NCBI GenBank assembly: GCA_963855995.1
Contig: OY979723.1
Span: 13,034,713 to 13,098,712, forward strand
Direction of reading: 5' to 3'
DNA length: 64,000 nt
Source: Muricea muricata
Taxonomy: Eukaryota; Cnidaria; Anthozoa; Malacalcyonacea; Plexauridae
In this document: piece after piece, positions 1-12,500 of the stretch
Layout of the letters: every line of letters starts with the position of its first letter
Numbering within the stretch: position 1 is the first letter of the stretch
The notes under the pieces: generated by a model
The model's input: the letters and a program-made list of their open reading frames with translations, nothing else
The model's database searches: none
What the model was told of the DNA's origin: nothing
Program-made: the position numbers and the translations under genes

Positions 1-570
1 ATTTACAGATGCTTGCATGCAGTAAAAGGTTACAAACATGGGTTTAACAATTATCTTAGACTATGTACAAAATTTAGTTGCAACTATACCGCGAAACACG
101 AAAACAAAGACGCATTTTTCTGCAGTGTCCTGGCGGAAAAATAAAACTAAGATGCAGTCTTCATTGCCAGTCGCAGCACTAAACGGCGGTGAGTAAACAT
201 TCAACTCGCGGTCAAACCGTTTTAACGAGTATTTTAAAAGCAGGAATGATGGTTTCTACAAAGCATACCATTCAAAAGTGACAGACCAGAGTTGAATACG
301 AGGCTAGATTTTTTTTATTTTTTCAACCGTGTTAATGGTATATATAAGCACCCATACCTTGGACTTACAGGAACGCCATAGATATAGTCATTTACAATCG
401 GAGACAACCTATAAAAGTGCATCAATTAATTCAAAGTTCGTTTTACCGAACTAATTTTAACGAAATCTTCGTTGTCAACGAAGACAACGCCACAAGAACG
501 TTTTCAAGCACCTTACACGAAGTATGAGCACAAGTATAGATAGGTCGGTAAAAGATTAAGGAATGTGGCG

Positions 571-820
571 TACACAGCAAACAGGCGCTCAACCTGTTCT
601 GGCCTGATGAAAACACCATTGAACAATATTTTGCTGCCCACATTGTTCAAGGTTGTCAACAATATTGTTCAACATTGTTACACCTGATAACAGGCTAATT
701 CAGGCTCATCAACTTGTTCAGTATTGTTGACAATCTTGAACAATGTGGGCAGCAAAACATTGTTCAATGCTGTTTTCATCAGGCCAGAACAGGTTGTGCG
801 TTTTTTTCAATTTCTGTGTA
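571..820. mobile_element. Foldback MITE, TACACAG ends (copy 1)
   Basis: The left half (TACACAG, then AACCTGTTCTGGCCTGATGA) reappears inverted at the right end (CATCAGGCCAGAACAGGTT, then CTGTGTA), so almost the whole 250 bp can fold on itself. The arms are rich in ATTGTTCAA / TTGAACAAT words. A second copy sits at 58602-58825. TA at both tips suggests a Tc1/mariner-type target. No transposase frame is present, so it is non-autonomous. Confidence 0.75.
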
Positions 821-2379
821 GGTTCCTGTTGGTTTCGCAGTCCCACTCAGACCCAACAATCTAGTTAATCTTACACTGGAGAACTTTTAACAACAACTAC
901 TCTCGCGATGTAATGAAGTACGAAACCATCAAATGTTAAGAAATCCGTCATTTACATTGCAAGTTGTTGTGGAAAGTTGCACATGTAACATGTAACATGG
1001 CCTATATGCCGTCGTAATAATGAAATCAGGCGTTCAACATGCACGTACAACATCGATAAACATCTGAGCGCGGCGTAAAGGCAAAACAACAAACAAAGAC
1101 AACAACTGAACTCTGTATTCCAAAAGTCTCCCAGTACTGGTATCGTGTTGAGCCCGGCTCAGCAGGTTATACTGCAAACTAAGCCTAAGGAGAACTTCTT
1201 CACGCTGTTTTGGCATTTACATTGAGCTAGCATAGTTTGTTTAAACCCTGTGCTGGTACAATAGCCATATTTAGGTGCAGATTATAGCTACCCGGGATCA
1301 AAATATCAAATGAAGCGTAAAATGTTTTTGAGGTATTGAAATGAGTCATAGTTTATGATATAAAAAATGTCTAATTCCTGATTGCTCAGGATTTTTGTTT
1401 TGCCGAAATGTGAAATAAACAAACTAGTGTCGGGCACAAATTTTTGCAAAATATATCTTTTTCATTCATCAACACTGAAGGCATCCTAACTTTGGCTGTT
1501 TCGTAATTCATAAAATTACTTTTCAATGCCTCAAGATCATTTTGCGCTACATTTAATGCCGGGTAAGCGGGATCATGTAATCAGCCCGCTTAACCGCCTG
1601 AAATATCCGGTTCATTGATGGAAGGGCAAATTAGGGGAAAAAACTAATAAAAATCCTTATTACAGTACATGTAGTTTGCATATGACGCCACAAGGGAGCA
1701 AGTTAAATTCAGCATGTTTTCCATCAACCTGCTGCTTCCAATTTACAGCACGTCAGCGCACATCATGCATGTCTCCTCCCGCAAATTGAACAATTTGTAA
1801 GCCGGCCGTGAAGTATTCGAGATCAATGTAATACACGCTCGGTAAACATGTTAAACTACAGTAATGTACTTGATGTTCGTTGTGAAATTACCTCACACAG
1901 TTACAATGTTTCGAGAGGGGGCATAAAAAAGAAAAAAGCACTTGAACTTATATACTCTTGTTCAAGCTATGTTAAAAAAACATGCTTTTAACTGATGAAT
2001 GATACAATACAATAATTCACATATCAAAGGTGCCGGAATATAAGCTGATTACCCAAATTGTCGATCCGGAAAGCGATTTTTTAAATTGGATCAATTAAGA
2101 AATACCGAATTCCTGGATAGAAGACAGAACATGAATTGAATATTCTTATACCTACGTGCATCAACATATTGATTGAATTCATTGCCATATTTATTCATTT
2201 ACTAAGCTTAGTTATAGTGTTATCTCAGCAAGTGTTGTGAGTACTATCACCGGCTGCAACCGCAATCTAATTACGTATTTTAGTAATCAATACGTATTTA
2301 TAACCTTGACTTCTATGAACTTGCTTGAATACTGTTTTTAGCTACTACTATGTGCAAATTTTCAAATTCAAGTATAAAA

Positions 2380-2580
2380 TTAGAGAAATGTCTGTGTCAG
2401 AGAGATGTTTGTGCTAGATCGAGAGATGTCTTTATTAGAGAGCGACTCGCATTAAGGAGTTGTGTATTATGTGTCTGAATTAGAGAGATTTCTGTATTAG
2501 AGTGATGTCTGAATTAGAGAGATGTCTGAATTAGAGAGATGTTTGTATTAGAGAGATGTCTGAATTAGAGAGATGTCTAC
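2380..2580. repeat. Degenerate tandem repeat (AGAGAGATGTCTGAATT)
   Basis: The word AGAGAGATGTCTGAATT, or close variants (TGTCTGTATT, TGTTTGTATT), repeats about ten times with a period near 17-19 bases. Units in the left part are more diverged than those near 2500-2580. No coding potential is visible. Confidence 0.8.
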
Positions 2581-5081
2581 CGTGTATCTATACAACGGAC
2601 ATGAACAAACAACGGCAAAATGTTATCTATTTGTTTTGTATGATAAAAATGTGAAACATTTTGCCAAAATAAGCTTTGTAGTGCGACGAAGACTTTAGCA
2701 AGCCATTTGACGTGATCATGATCTATACAAAACAAAGCACGCCATTGGCTGTCGATAGTTCTTAAATTGCTGTGATTGGCTTGTCGCTAAAATGGCATCA
2801 GCGTGCGTCTGTCCTCTAATAGATCACAGTTCTCGACCAATGAAAATCCAGAATGAACTCTGATTATTATATAAATATCAATATATCTGTATATCTATAT
2901 CTTAAGGTGTGTTAGGAAGATGTTTAAATTATAGAGCAAGTCTGTAATGGAGAGTAATTGCGTAGAAAAGTATAGTTGGTAAATTTATGGTTTACAGACT
3001 CGGCGAAAATACAATTCACTATCTACGTTGGGGGTAGGCTTATGTACAAATATGTGTCCTACTCGTCAAGTGTGTTTTACTTCCTATCAACCAATAATGA
3101 TGTCTAGTTCGACCGGTTTTTTTCGTTGTGCATGAACAGCCGAGTCCAATATTCGGCTATTGATAGAATTGGTTGTTTACGCAAAAATTCATAGGCACGT
3201 GATGAGATAAGTACCGAAACCCAGAGAGCTTATTGCCTTACTCCTATTCCAGACGAAGCGCATCGCTCGAAATTTGCGCTGTTTATATTAGAGTGTTATC
3301 CACATTCGGTAAAGAGTCCGCGTTAAACTAATTTAATTTGTATTTTTAACAAGATGCTTGCTAAAAGAAACACTATATCGGGACTCTTTTGAGTTTTGTT
3401 ATTGCATTTCAAGCTTCTCGAAACACTTAGATTGTGGTTAGATTTTACCACATTGAAGATAATGTAATGCAATACGAGAACACATACCCAGGCGTACATT
3501 CCTTTCATGTCAAACAATTCCCATACTGGATATGGCCATTTTTGTTCTCTCCGAGTTTGTAAAAGGTTACAAGTGTATAATCGGCTTACACGATTATTTT
3601 GCCTATGTCCGCCCACAAATGGTTGATTACCTTCAAATACAGATGCTTGGTTACCTTGCCACATTCTGTGCTTACAGTTTGAGAACAAAGATAATGACAA
3701 GTGCGTGAGATATTAGCGCATAAAGTGGCCGTAAACTACAAATACACACAACCAACAGTCACATATGGTGCTTGCATTATCCGAACAGTAATACGTAATC
3801 GGTAATCTTTTCCCAGAGACGTAGACATTAGCACGGCGCCTCGGCAAAGAGGCACTTCACAATAAAATGCATTTGCAAATATTTTTTACAAAACTTATGA
3901 TGACAAACACTCAGAACTGAATTCGAACAAAAAGCAGAGCTAACAACAACTTGCGGTTCGTTAATTGGAATATATATGTATATACATTCACTTTTTTATT
4001 CAATATTTCGATGTAACTTCAAATTACTCGGGAATTTCACAGTACTGTATTAACCAGATTACGAGATTAATCAACAGTTGGTGTTTGTGCTAATTTAACA
4101 TTGAACCTGATTAGCATATTTTACGTCAACAGATCACAGTCACACAGCGCATCCGGGCAGTACCACATCACATGCATGCATCGAAAGTATACACAACTCA
4201 CTAATCACATTTTTTTGGCTATTTGTATATTTTCATATTCGTCATATTTCCTCTCCCATACTCGTGGTTCTTATTAATTGTATTATAGATAGCTTTCCAG
4301 CGCCTTTCCACATAACCTTAAACTCGATTTATTATAACATTGTATAATTTAAGCAATACTCTCACATAGAAATTTTAAGCTATTTTATTTGCAGGTGCAC
4401 TTAAAGCTGAATGCTCCTATTTGTTTGTGAATCAGTTGATCATTCTACAGTAAGATCGAGATATGAACATTTTATATCTTGAGTTAATCCATGCATTTGT
4501 TGAGGTTTCTAGATGTCTTCATGTTCGTCTTACGTTTATAGACATTTTGGTTTAAAATCACCACTAAAGCGAACAACCTGGGCCAGATTAGCATATTTCA
4601 CGCAAACGCACCATCAACTGCGCACTGCGGCAGTAAAAAGTCAGAGGAACGAGCCGACATTGAAACATTAGCTACATAACCATTTTGGGTGGGCTCCCTA
4701 GAAGCCTCTAGACGTGTGATGATGCGAGCATAGAATATTTTGTACTTGACCACAGATAATCATCTGCATCTAAATCTCATTTTTTTTTCATGGATAACTT
4801 TTGCGGTTGTTAATCTTGAACCTCTCTGTCTTTTTCTTAATAAGGGGAAATGCGTGCAATGTCAATCAATTAATTAGCTTTAACAAAGACAGTGGACTTT
4901 GGTTTCTTTCTTTCCCTATTAAGCCAAAGGGTTGACCAAGTAGGGACAAAAGAAGCAAAATGAGAGACTGCTTTACCCAAAAACCGTCCAAGGATATAAG
5001 AGAAGAGGAAACGAAGGCTGAGACAGGAGACACGTACTGTAAGACCGTGAACGTGCAGACCGTCACCAACATATATATGTA

Positions 5082-5553
5082 TTAAAGTGTTTATGCAACG
5101 AAATTTCACCCAAAGTGTTATGGCCTCAGTGTAAAGTTAACGTAAAATGGGTTGGAAACTTCTTTTACAGAAGTTCATCATTTTGATTCTCTCGTGAGAA
5201 ATTTGGCTTCGAATAATATGCAAATATCATACTTATGACATCACAGTGCATAATGAGTTTTTAGTGCTGTAGGAATTTCTCTTACAGTATTCATGATAAA
5301 TTTCCAAAAGTTGCACTAAAATACAGCAAATCGAAATTTGTTCCAACACTAAATTGTTCGAAAATCTATGTTGTTTTAAAATACATTATGCAGTGTGATG
5401 TCATAAGTATGATATTTGCCTATTATTCAAAGCTAAATTTCTCACGAAAGAAGCCAGACAATGATATTCAGTAAAAGAAGTTACCAACCCATTTTACGTT
5501 ATCTAAGAGGTCAAAAAACGTGGGGGTGAGAATTCGTTGCATAAACACTTTAA
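5082..5553. mobile_element. TTAA-flanked foldback MITE (copy 1)
   Basis: The element begins TTAA-AGTGTTTATGCAACG and ends CGTTGCATAAACACT-TTAA. Inner parts also mirror each other: ATGCAAATATCATACTTATG on the left pairs with CATAAGTATGATATTTG on the right. A second copy of the family lies at 19248-19753. TTAA at both borders is the target used by piggyBac-type transposases (family knowledge). There is no transposase frame, so it is a non-autonomous passenger. A TTTTCACTCC-like host border is not seen. Confidence 0.82.
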
Positions 5554-8500
5554 GTTTACCCGAGCTGATTTAAACATGTTTAATATTCATGAAGAAATTT
5601 CAAAAGAAATACATGTTTGATCAGCATCTTTATGCAAAGAATCGTCCTGATTATCCTGAAAACTGACAAACAATCCGGTCCTGATTATCATAAACATTAA
5701 TCACAATTTTCTAATCTTCTGACATTTAATAAAAATTAATATTTCAATTGCTTTTTTAGACTGAAAATAAATATCAAACGCGGAAACACAGAATAATTGT
5801 GGGATAAGGGGTCGTGGGGATGAAGTACTCCAGTTATACATTGTTATATAAACTGTTCTAATTGTGGTCTAACCCAAGAGACTCATACGGCCTTATGTTT
5901 TTATCTAGCGGGGTATATATTTCGAGCATGCAATATCTATTTTATCGTATTTATGGAAATCTCGCAATTCCATTGGCTGTTGGGAACCATGTCAAACCTG
6001 TGCATGTGCACGCATGATGGCTCGAAATATGACCTTTGGTCCTTTAGACCATGTCATAAAAGTGACCTTTGAGCAACGCACAGAAAATAATGCGATTGTG
6101 TACGTGTTACTATCACCTATCAAAGTTCCAAGCATTGCCCCATTAACTGTAATTTATATCGTATATAAATTGTCTTGTAATTTCATTGCACGACTAATTG
6201 AGTGCCTTCTGGAATTTGTTGAAAAAATTTGCGTCTTCTTTTTTTCATCAGTGTAGAAAGATATACTCGTGCACAGTAGAACGGTCAATGATTATTTAAT
6301 ATTGGCTAAGAAGATCGAACATTACATAATAATTTCTTAAAAGGAATTAAACACAAAGGAAATCACGACCGTAGTAGATGTCTTATCTTAATTTACAAAA
6401 GCTTTAGCTTTGATTTTCTCGGCTTTAATTTTAACTTTAATTTTTATAATAACTTCATCAATGACCTGATAAAAGGAATCTTAGTCGTATTTTAAATGAT
6501 TTATTTATTGAAGTTCAGTGCTTTAAAGGGACTTCGGGCACTGATACTGAAACTGATAATCTCACATGAGAGGTAATTTATGATAATTTTACATGTGAAA
6601 ATAATCGCTTTTCAAACAATCACCAATCATAGCTCTGGACATTTTATATTGGTGGAAAACCTGTAGTTTATGTAATAAACAGAATAATAGCTACATGTGT
6701 GCTCGGGAATACCATGTTAAACATGTTCAACAGTCGAAATAAATCTGGTATTTCCGCACACCCATGTATTATTCTCTGTTTATGCTTTAGCTGACTTGCT
6801 AACGAGATTAACCAATATACATTCAGCTTAACTATGGAACCAGTATTCCATTTTGATGGAGAAGACAGGGAAGACATTTGTATAGTATTTTTCTACTTGC
6901 TTTAACACAATGAGACAAGGGTAATAATTTAGGTCAACTCCATGTTTTTACCATGTAACCACTTGTTAAACAAAACAATAATTAGCGCACACTACACAAA
7001 AATCTATGTCGAAGCTAAGAGCTGAAGTAGTGGGCGGGGCTTTAAAAACTTCCTTGGGAACTTTATTTAGAAGGGCGAAGGGATTATCGACAACCTACGT
7101 TTTTTCTTTATTCTATTTCAGAAAATTATCTCTTAATTTGAATCAATTGATTTATTATGTTCCTCATTCTCGGGAGGGCGGATTAACCCGACAGGTTATT
7201 GACTAATTGATGGGGGATTCGAGGTACCTAAGGTTTAAGGTCCTTATCCGGCCGACAACAAGAAAGTCACACGATTTGAGGTCAATGTAGACACATGGCC
7301 TTTTCTCTTTAATTATTTTAACCCTGACCTCACAGCTTGGAAAACAAGAGAGGCGAGTACAACACCACACCTGCTCCTAATATACACCACAACATGCTGG
7401 CTATTTTTGATAAATTCTGAAATAGGATATTTTTTGACGATATGCTCGTGTCTTTCGGTTTATGGTCAGGAATGTGCTGGCCCGCATAGCCCTATATAAC
7501 TATCGTATAAACAAGTCGTTTATTAATTTAAGCCTTACGAAATGTACTTTTCTCGGCACAGCCAGTTGCTATGTAATGTAAACGACTTCAAAACTACAAA
7601 ATAGAACTACTGGAATTATCATAAATATGATGCCGACTATTTTGTAGTATAAAAGCACTGGGTTGGAAGACACTTATATCAAGAAAGGAAGAAAGGCAAG
7701 GAAAAATGATGTATACGTTGTCAAACAATAATCACTTACGTCAATCACTCACTAAGTTATTTACTCTTAAACGTAAGACGACAAACTAATCTCCAAAATA
7801 TTTTACGGACTCTGCTTACCGCAAACGCGTTTTAATAATTTGAAACAATACATTATCCCCTCAAATTCTAGTTCAGAAACTCGCGAACTAATAATCTGAA
7901 AAAAATCTTTGAAAAACAGTAGAAGCTATTAACATTGGATCATTCCTATGGAACTCTATTCCGAGAGATATTAGAGAGAGCAAATCCCTTTAATTCTTCC
8001 TTCCGGACGAAAATTGAGCTGATGCAAATATCTGTACATAGATTATACCTTGTACTATATCTTATACCTAAATATACTTAATACTATATCTTACATTCTG
8101 TAAATAGGTTTTGAATACTTCTGTATTTTTTCCAGTCATGTCGTGTAACACGTTCCTCGCGAAAATGCGCTTTGTTGACAAGGTTAACCGTGTTGAAATA
8201 AAGCCATCCATCTATCTGTGTGCACAAGACTGGCCTCTAATCTTTCGATGTGAACATTACTGGTGGCCTTGAGAATATGCGTCATTAGCTGCTAATCATA
8301 AAAAGATGCTGTAAAATCCTTTCCTCATATCCAAAGCTTCTATAATCTATTTGCCCATGGCTGTTCTCAGGGGGGAGGGAATTGAAAAGAAGACAGAGAA
8401 TGGATAGAGAAAGGAAGACGAATTCAAAGATCTTTTGAAAAGAATCACAAATCACGATCATTTTTAAGGAACATTCCTTGACTGTGCAATCCCTGTGCGC

Positions 8501-9559
8501 ATCGATTTATCTGAGAAAATCATATCTAAGCGTGAACAGAGCTAGCGTTTGTTTACATTGCAGACTTCACAGTATTTTTAATACAAAATATATAAACTTT
8601 CGACTCATTGTAATTTCAACGGCATTTTTAGCGTGTTTCTGATCAATGGAGAATATGTTCAAGTGACAAGTGGCATTACAGATCTCTTTAAACTCCTTCT
8701 TGAAATCGCTCTTTCTTCTTCTCACTGTAAAAGCTAGAGTAAACTCTTGAATACCTTTTAAGGAACAAGACTTGTGGAAAAAATGTTAATCTCAAGTCAG
8801 AAACACGAGCAAGACAAGCACACATTTCAGCCAACCTTACCCATGAAAACGCATAGTGGAATTTTCGATGATAAAAACGGTGACCTCGGAACAAAAAAAA
8901 ACGTACTTAATTAAAACCTTCAAGCGTTAAAATTTGTCTAGAGCTATAGAGCTGCTGATACTTCGACATCTGAGGTCTCATAAGCGTTTTAAGTCCCCAA
9001 TGATTTAAGGATGCCATGAGTGTATTTAACAATGAAAAGAAACTTCTAAACGAGGTAACCAGATAGCCTTGATATAGTCTCGGAAGAGTAAATCAAACCC
9101 TTGCGAGCATTAGTTAGAGAGTGTTTGTCCACGACACTGACGAAAGGGCAGGTTTTCATCCATGTCTTTAGCACTGTTAGAGAGTTGAATTGAAGGAAGG
9201 CTAGAATCACGCAAAGCTCATTAACAGACTGTCGCCCAGACCACTGAATACTTTTACTAATGTACTTTCTGTCGTATTCAAGTATTCAAAAATTATGCGA
9301 TGGGTAGCTGATTGCGCATTGCTGAATGACTGCTCCTAAACCGCACTGAGTCTCATAAGCCTTAGAATATTTTACATTCCGGCACATTAAGGTACTTATC
9401 ACCTGTCACAGAAGCTTAGAATAATAGCGTTTTGTCCAGTCTGATATAAAAAGTCAAAGGTTAGCCGCGACAGTTTCATTTCAACTCACTCACGCTTGTT
9501 GATGCGCGAACGCCACGTTGTTAAACAGTGATTCAGTTTCACAGGTTTTTGTTTTAAAC

Positions 9560-12500
9560 ATGAAGACGACATCAACGCTTCTAATTTTCTGGCTGCTGTG
9601 CCTCTTAGTAGTGCACGGGAAATATTTGCAGGTGAGGAAAATTAACGAGTTTTTTTTCCGGGAGAGTATACCTCGATGATTTTTTGTTGTATTCGTAGTC
9701 CGAAGACCAACGATATCTGACTCTAATATTTCCAAAACCTAATACAAACGACCTTTTCATTCAGGCCTTGCTATAATTCTACCTCTGACATTACGTGTTC
9801 TGTTAGATGATAGCTAATTAGAGCAGTCAAGCTTTACAATAGTAGATTGCGTTTCGGCAAATATCAACGTCTATCCCAAAGTAAGTTGCATTTTGGCAAA
9901 TATCAACAAACGTTTATTCCAAATCAAACACGTTTATTAATGGATCATAGAATTGTTGTAAGATATAATCGTACGTTGTAGTTTGCTTGTGGCATAATAA
10001 ACTTTCCGAATGTTCCTCGTGCTGACGTAATGTACATATAGGTCAGGACGGGACTGGATAGCTACAAAGACACTAATTACCATATTCACCATCACGACTT
10101 CACTGTAATCGTACCGTTGTTTCGACATAGCGGGTAGATGCTATTTTCAATCTCAGTTGAAAGTCCTAAAAAGATCGCAAATACGATATTTCCCCGCGTG
10201 TGAGCGTGATGCTAACAAACACGCAGTCCGCAGTTGAAATTTCTGATAATTCATATTCGAGCAACGTATGTCGCGCTGTGCGACAATCGATGTGGCAATT
10301 TGAATAGAGTAGTTAAAAGGGAAAAAATACAATTTGCGTGAGGTCGGTCTATATGACTTGGCACAGAGTTCGATATGAGTGGCAGATACTCAAAAAGCAT
10401 AAACGTCCTAAACTCTTTTCATGATTTTAAATTGAGCACTCAAGTCCTAGAAAATAATTTCGTCATCGCTTTATGAAACGATCGTTGTAATGTATTTCAA
10501 GCGGAGATCGTGACATGTGATTTCTACAGTCGAGCAAAAGCGTCTGTGAGCATGCTAATTCAAAACAGACCTCATTCGCTGAGCCAATTGCGTCACGTCT
10601 TGCCGGCAGGTACGAATAATGCGCTAGTAGAGAGAGCTTGAAATTGGGGCAACTGCATGCTGGAAATCTCAATTTTAGTACAATAATCGGACGTTACCTT
10701 TGCCTGGCTCGTGTTGTCTGATAATTCACCGACTTATTAATCTTGTTTTACTTCCGTTTCAAAGAGTAGATCCCATAGTGTCAACATTGACATCGTTGCG
10801 TAAACACTCTCGACAGTCTTGTGGTCTTTGCCCCTAAAAATAGACAAGGTCGGACTACCTCACACATGTTAGCCCTTCTGCTGTGTCAGAAACGTTTTTA
10901 AAGTTACTCTCTGTCGTTAGTTTAGATAGCAAAATAACTGAAACGATTATTTCACACGCTCCGGGTTACGTGTGAGTTTTGGGACAGCAACCAGGTCGGA
11001 ATGGCGTGTTCGCGTGATGGTTTTCTCAATTTTTGTGTTCCGGTCAAAAGGAAAAAATGATCAAGTGCTAATGAGAGCACAGCAATGACAACAACTCTCA
11101 CCAAACAACATGTTCCAATTTCAACGAGTTCAAAGTGGATCTCATCGACTAATTTTTCTCTTGTTTGACCCGGTTGTTTAAGGGTATAAACACGATCATT
11201 TACCGCGAGGGGAGTGGCACTCAAAAAAACACCTTCAGTACACTTGGCGAAGACGCACGCAACGAAAAGCCATTCTTGGAAGGATCCCGAAATCCTAACA
11301 AAAATTTCCCTGAAACCACAAATTCCAAAACGTCCTAACTATTTAAAAGCCGTTTCATAATCCAAAAATCTCCCCCAAAACCATTTTTAAATCTCCTAAA
11401 AAAAACCCCCGAAAATCTCTAGACATATAACTTTTTGGGATTTACAGTGATTTTATGTTTAATGCAGACGACATAATCTCCAAACGAAAGTACTAGGTGG
11501 ACACACCAGATGTACCTTCGACACACCAGATGTTTACCCTAGGCAACGTCTATCTATACAGGTCTACAGCAGAGCATGTTTGGACCGAGTGCATATAAAT
11601 TTCAGAAGCAGCGGGGCAGCACAGCTTTTTCTTCATCTTTCACAGAATACGGTTACTAATTTTTTTTATATACATAAACACTCAGAAAACAAATAAATAG
11701 AAGTTGTACGAGAAAGCTATCAGTCTATTATGGCAGTTTATATTTTCTTTAAAGATCTTCAATAGATTCCTAGCTCAGACATTCTAATAATAAAGAACAT
11801 CGTTTTTCGTTTTCAACGAATAGTTGGGCGCAGTTTTGCTTTCTACAACAATGCAGAAACCGAGAAGGAAACAAAACTGGTATTGTTTTATCAATATGTA
11901 TTATCAATACTGTCCTCACATGTTTTTGACTAGTTCATCATAACGTAAGTTTTATTAGTGATAGGACTAATTGAGTATGATGGTACAATAGCAGGGGATG
12001 TTTACAGAATCCAAACTTATCCTGGGATGGGGCACATGTAATGTAACCACACCACAGACTAGACAAATAACTTTAATGTTAGCGACTGGATGCTGAGAAC
12101 AATGCCAAGAACAATGGGTTGGTTCTTATTACCATTATGCCCTCCCATCTTGATCATAGACATGCACAAATAATTGTCCAGATTACATCTGGGATTACAT
12201 AACAAACGAAATTCAATGATAGAAAATAAGACATCATTCGGCACTCGTGATTAAAAGCGTCGTTGTTTCCGCAGCTAAAAAGCGTCACTCATTCACACAG
12301 AACGGGGCTTGCTTACCTCCTCCATTCATTAAATCAATCCTCCCCGGGTTTAAGGTTTGCCCAGCGAAATTCAAGAGAAAAGATTGTTAAATCAAAGATG
12401 TTATTGAAAACACATTGAGCTCGTAAATGAAAAATGAGACAATGGTGTTTATTGGCACAGCAAAGCGCAAATTGAACCTCAAAGATGAATGATAATTAAG

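Larger units (their letters stand above)
1..9559. other. Gene-free stretch with repeats
   Basis: No exon with a recognisable protein was found. The open frames here are short and have low-complexity or haphazard composition. The stretch holds a TA-flanked foldback near 571-820, a tandem repeat near 2380-2580 and a TTAA-flanked foldback at 5082-5553, each listed separately. The end of the stretch should hold the promoter of the secreted-protein gene whose signal-peptide exon starts at 9560. Confidence 0.5.

Noticed and set aside
2380-2580. Possible CRISPR-like array
   Set aside because: Repeat units are about 18 bp, degenerate and contiguous without unique spacers, in a eukaryotic genome.
3323-3700. 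125-codon minus-strand frame
   Set aside because: Haphazard composition, no domain, no splice context and no conserved words; treated as chance.
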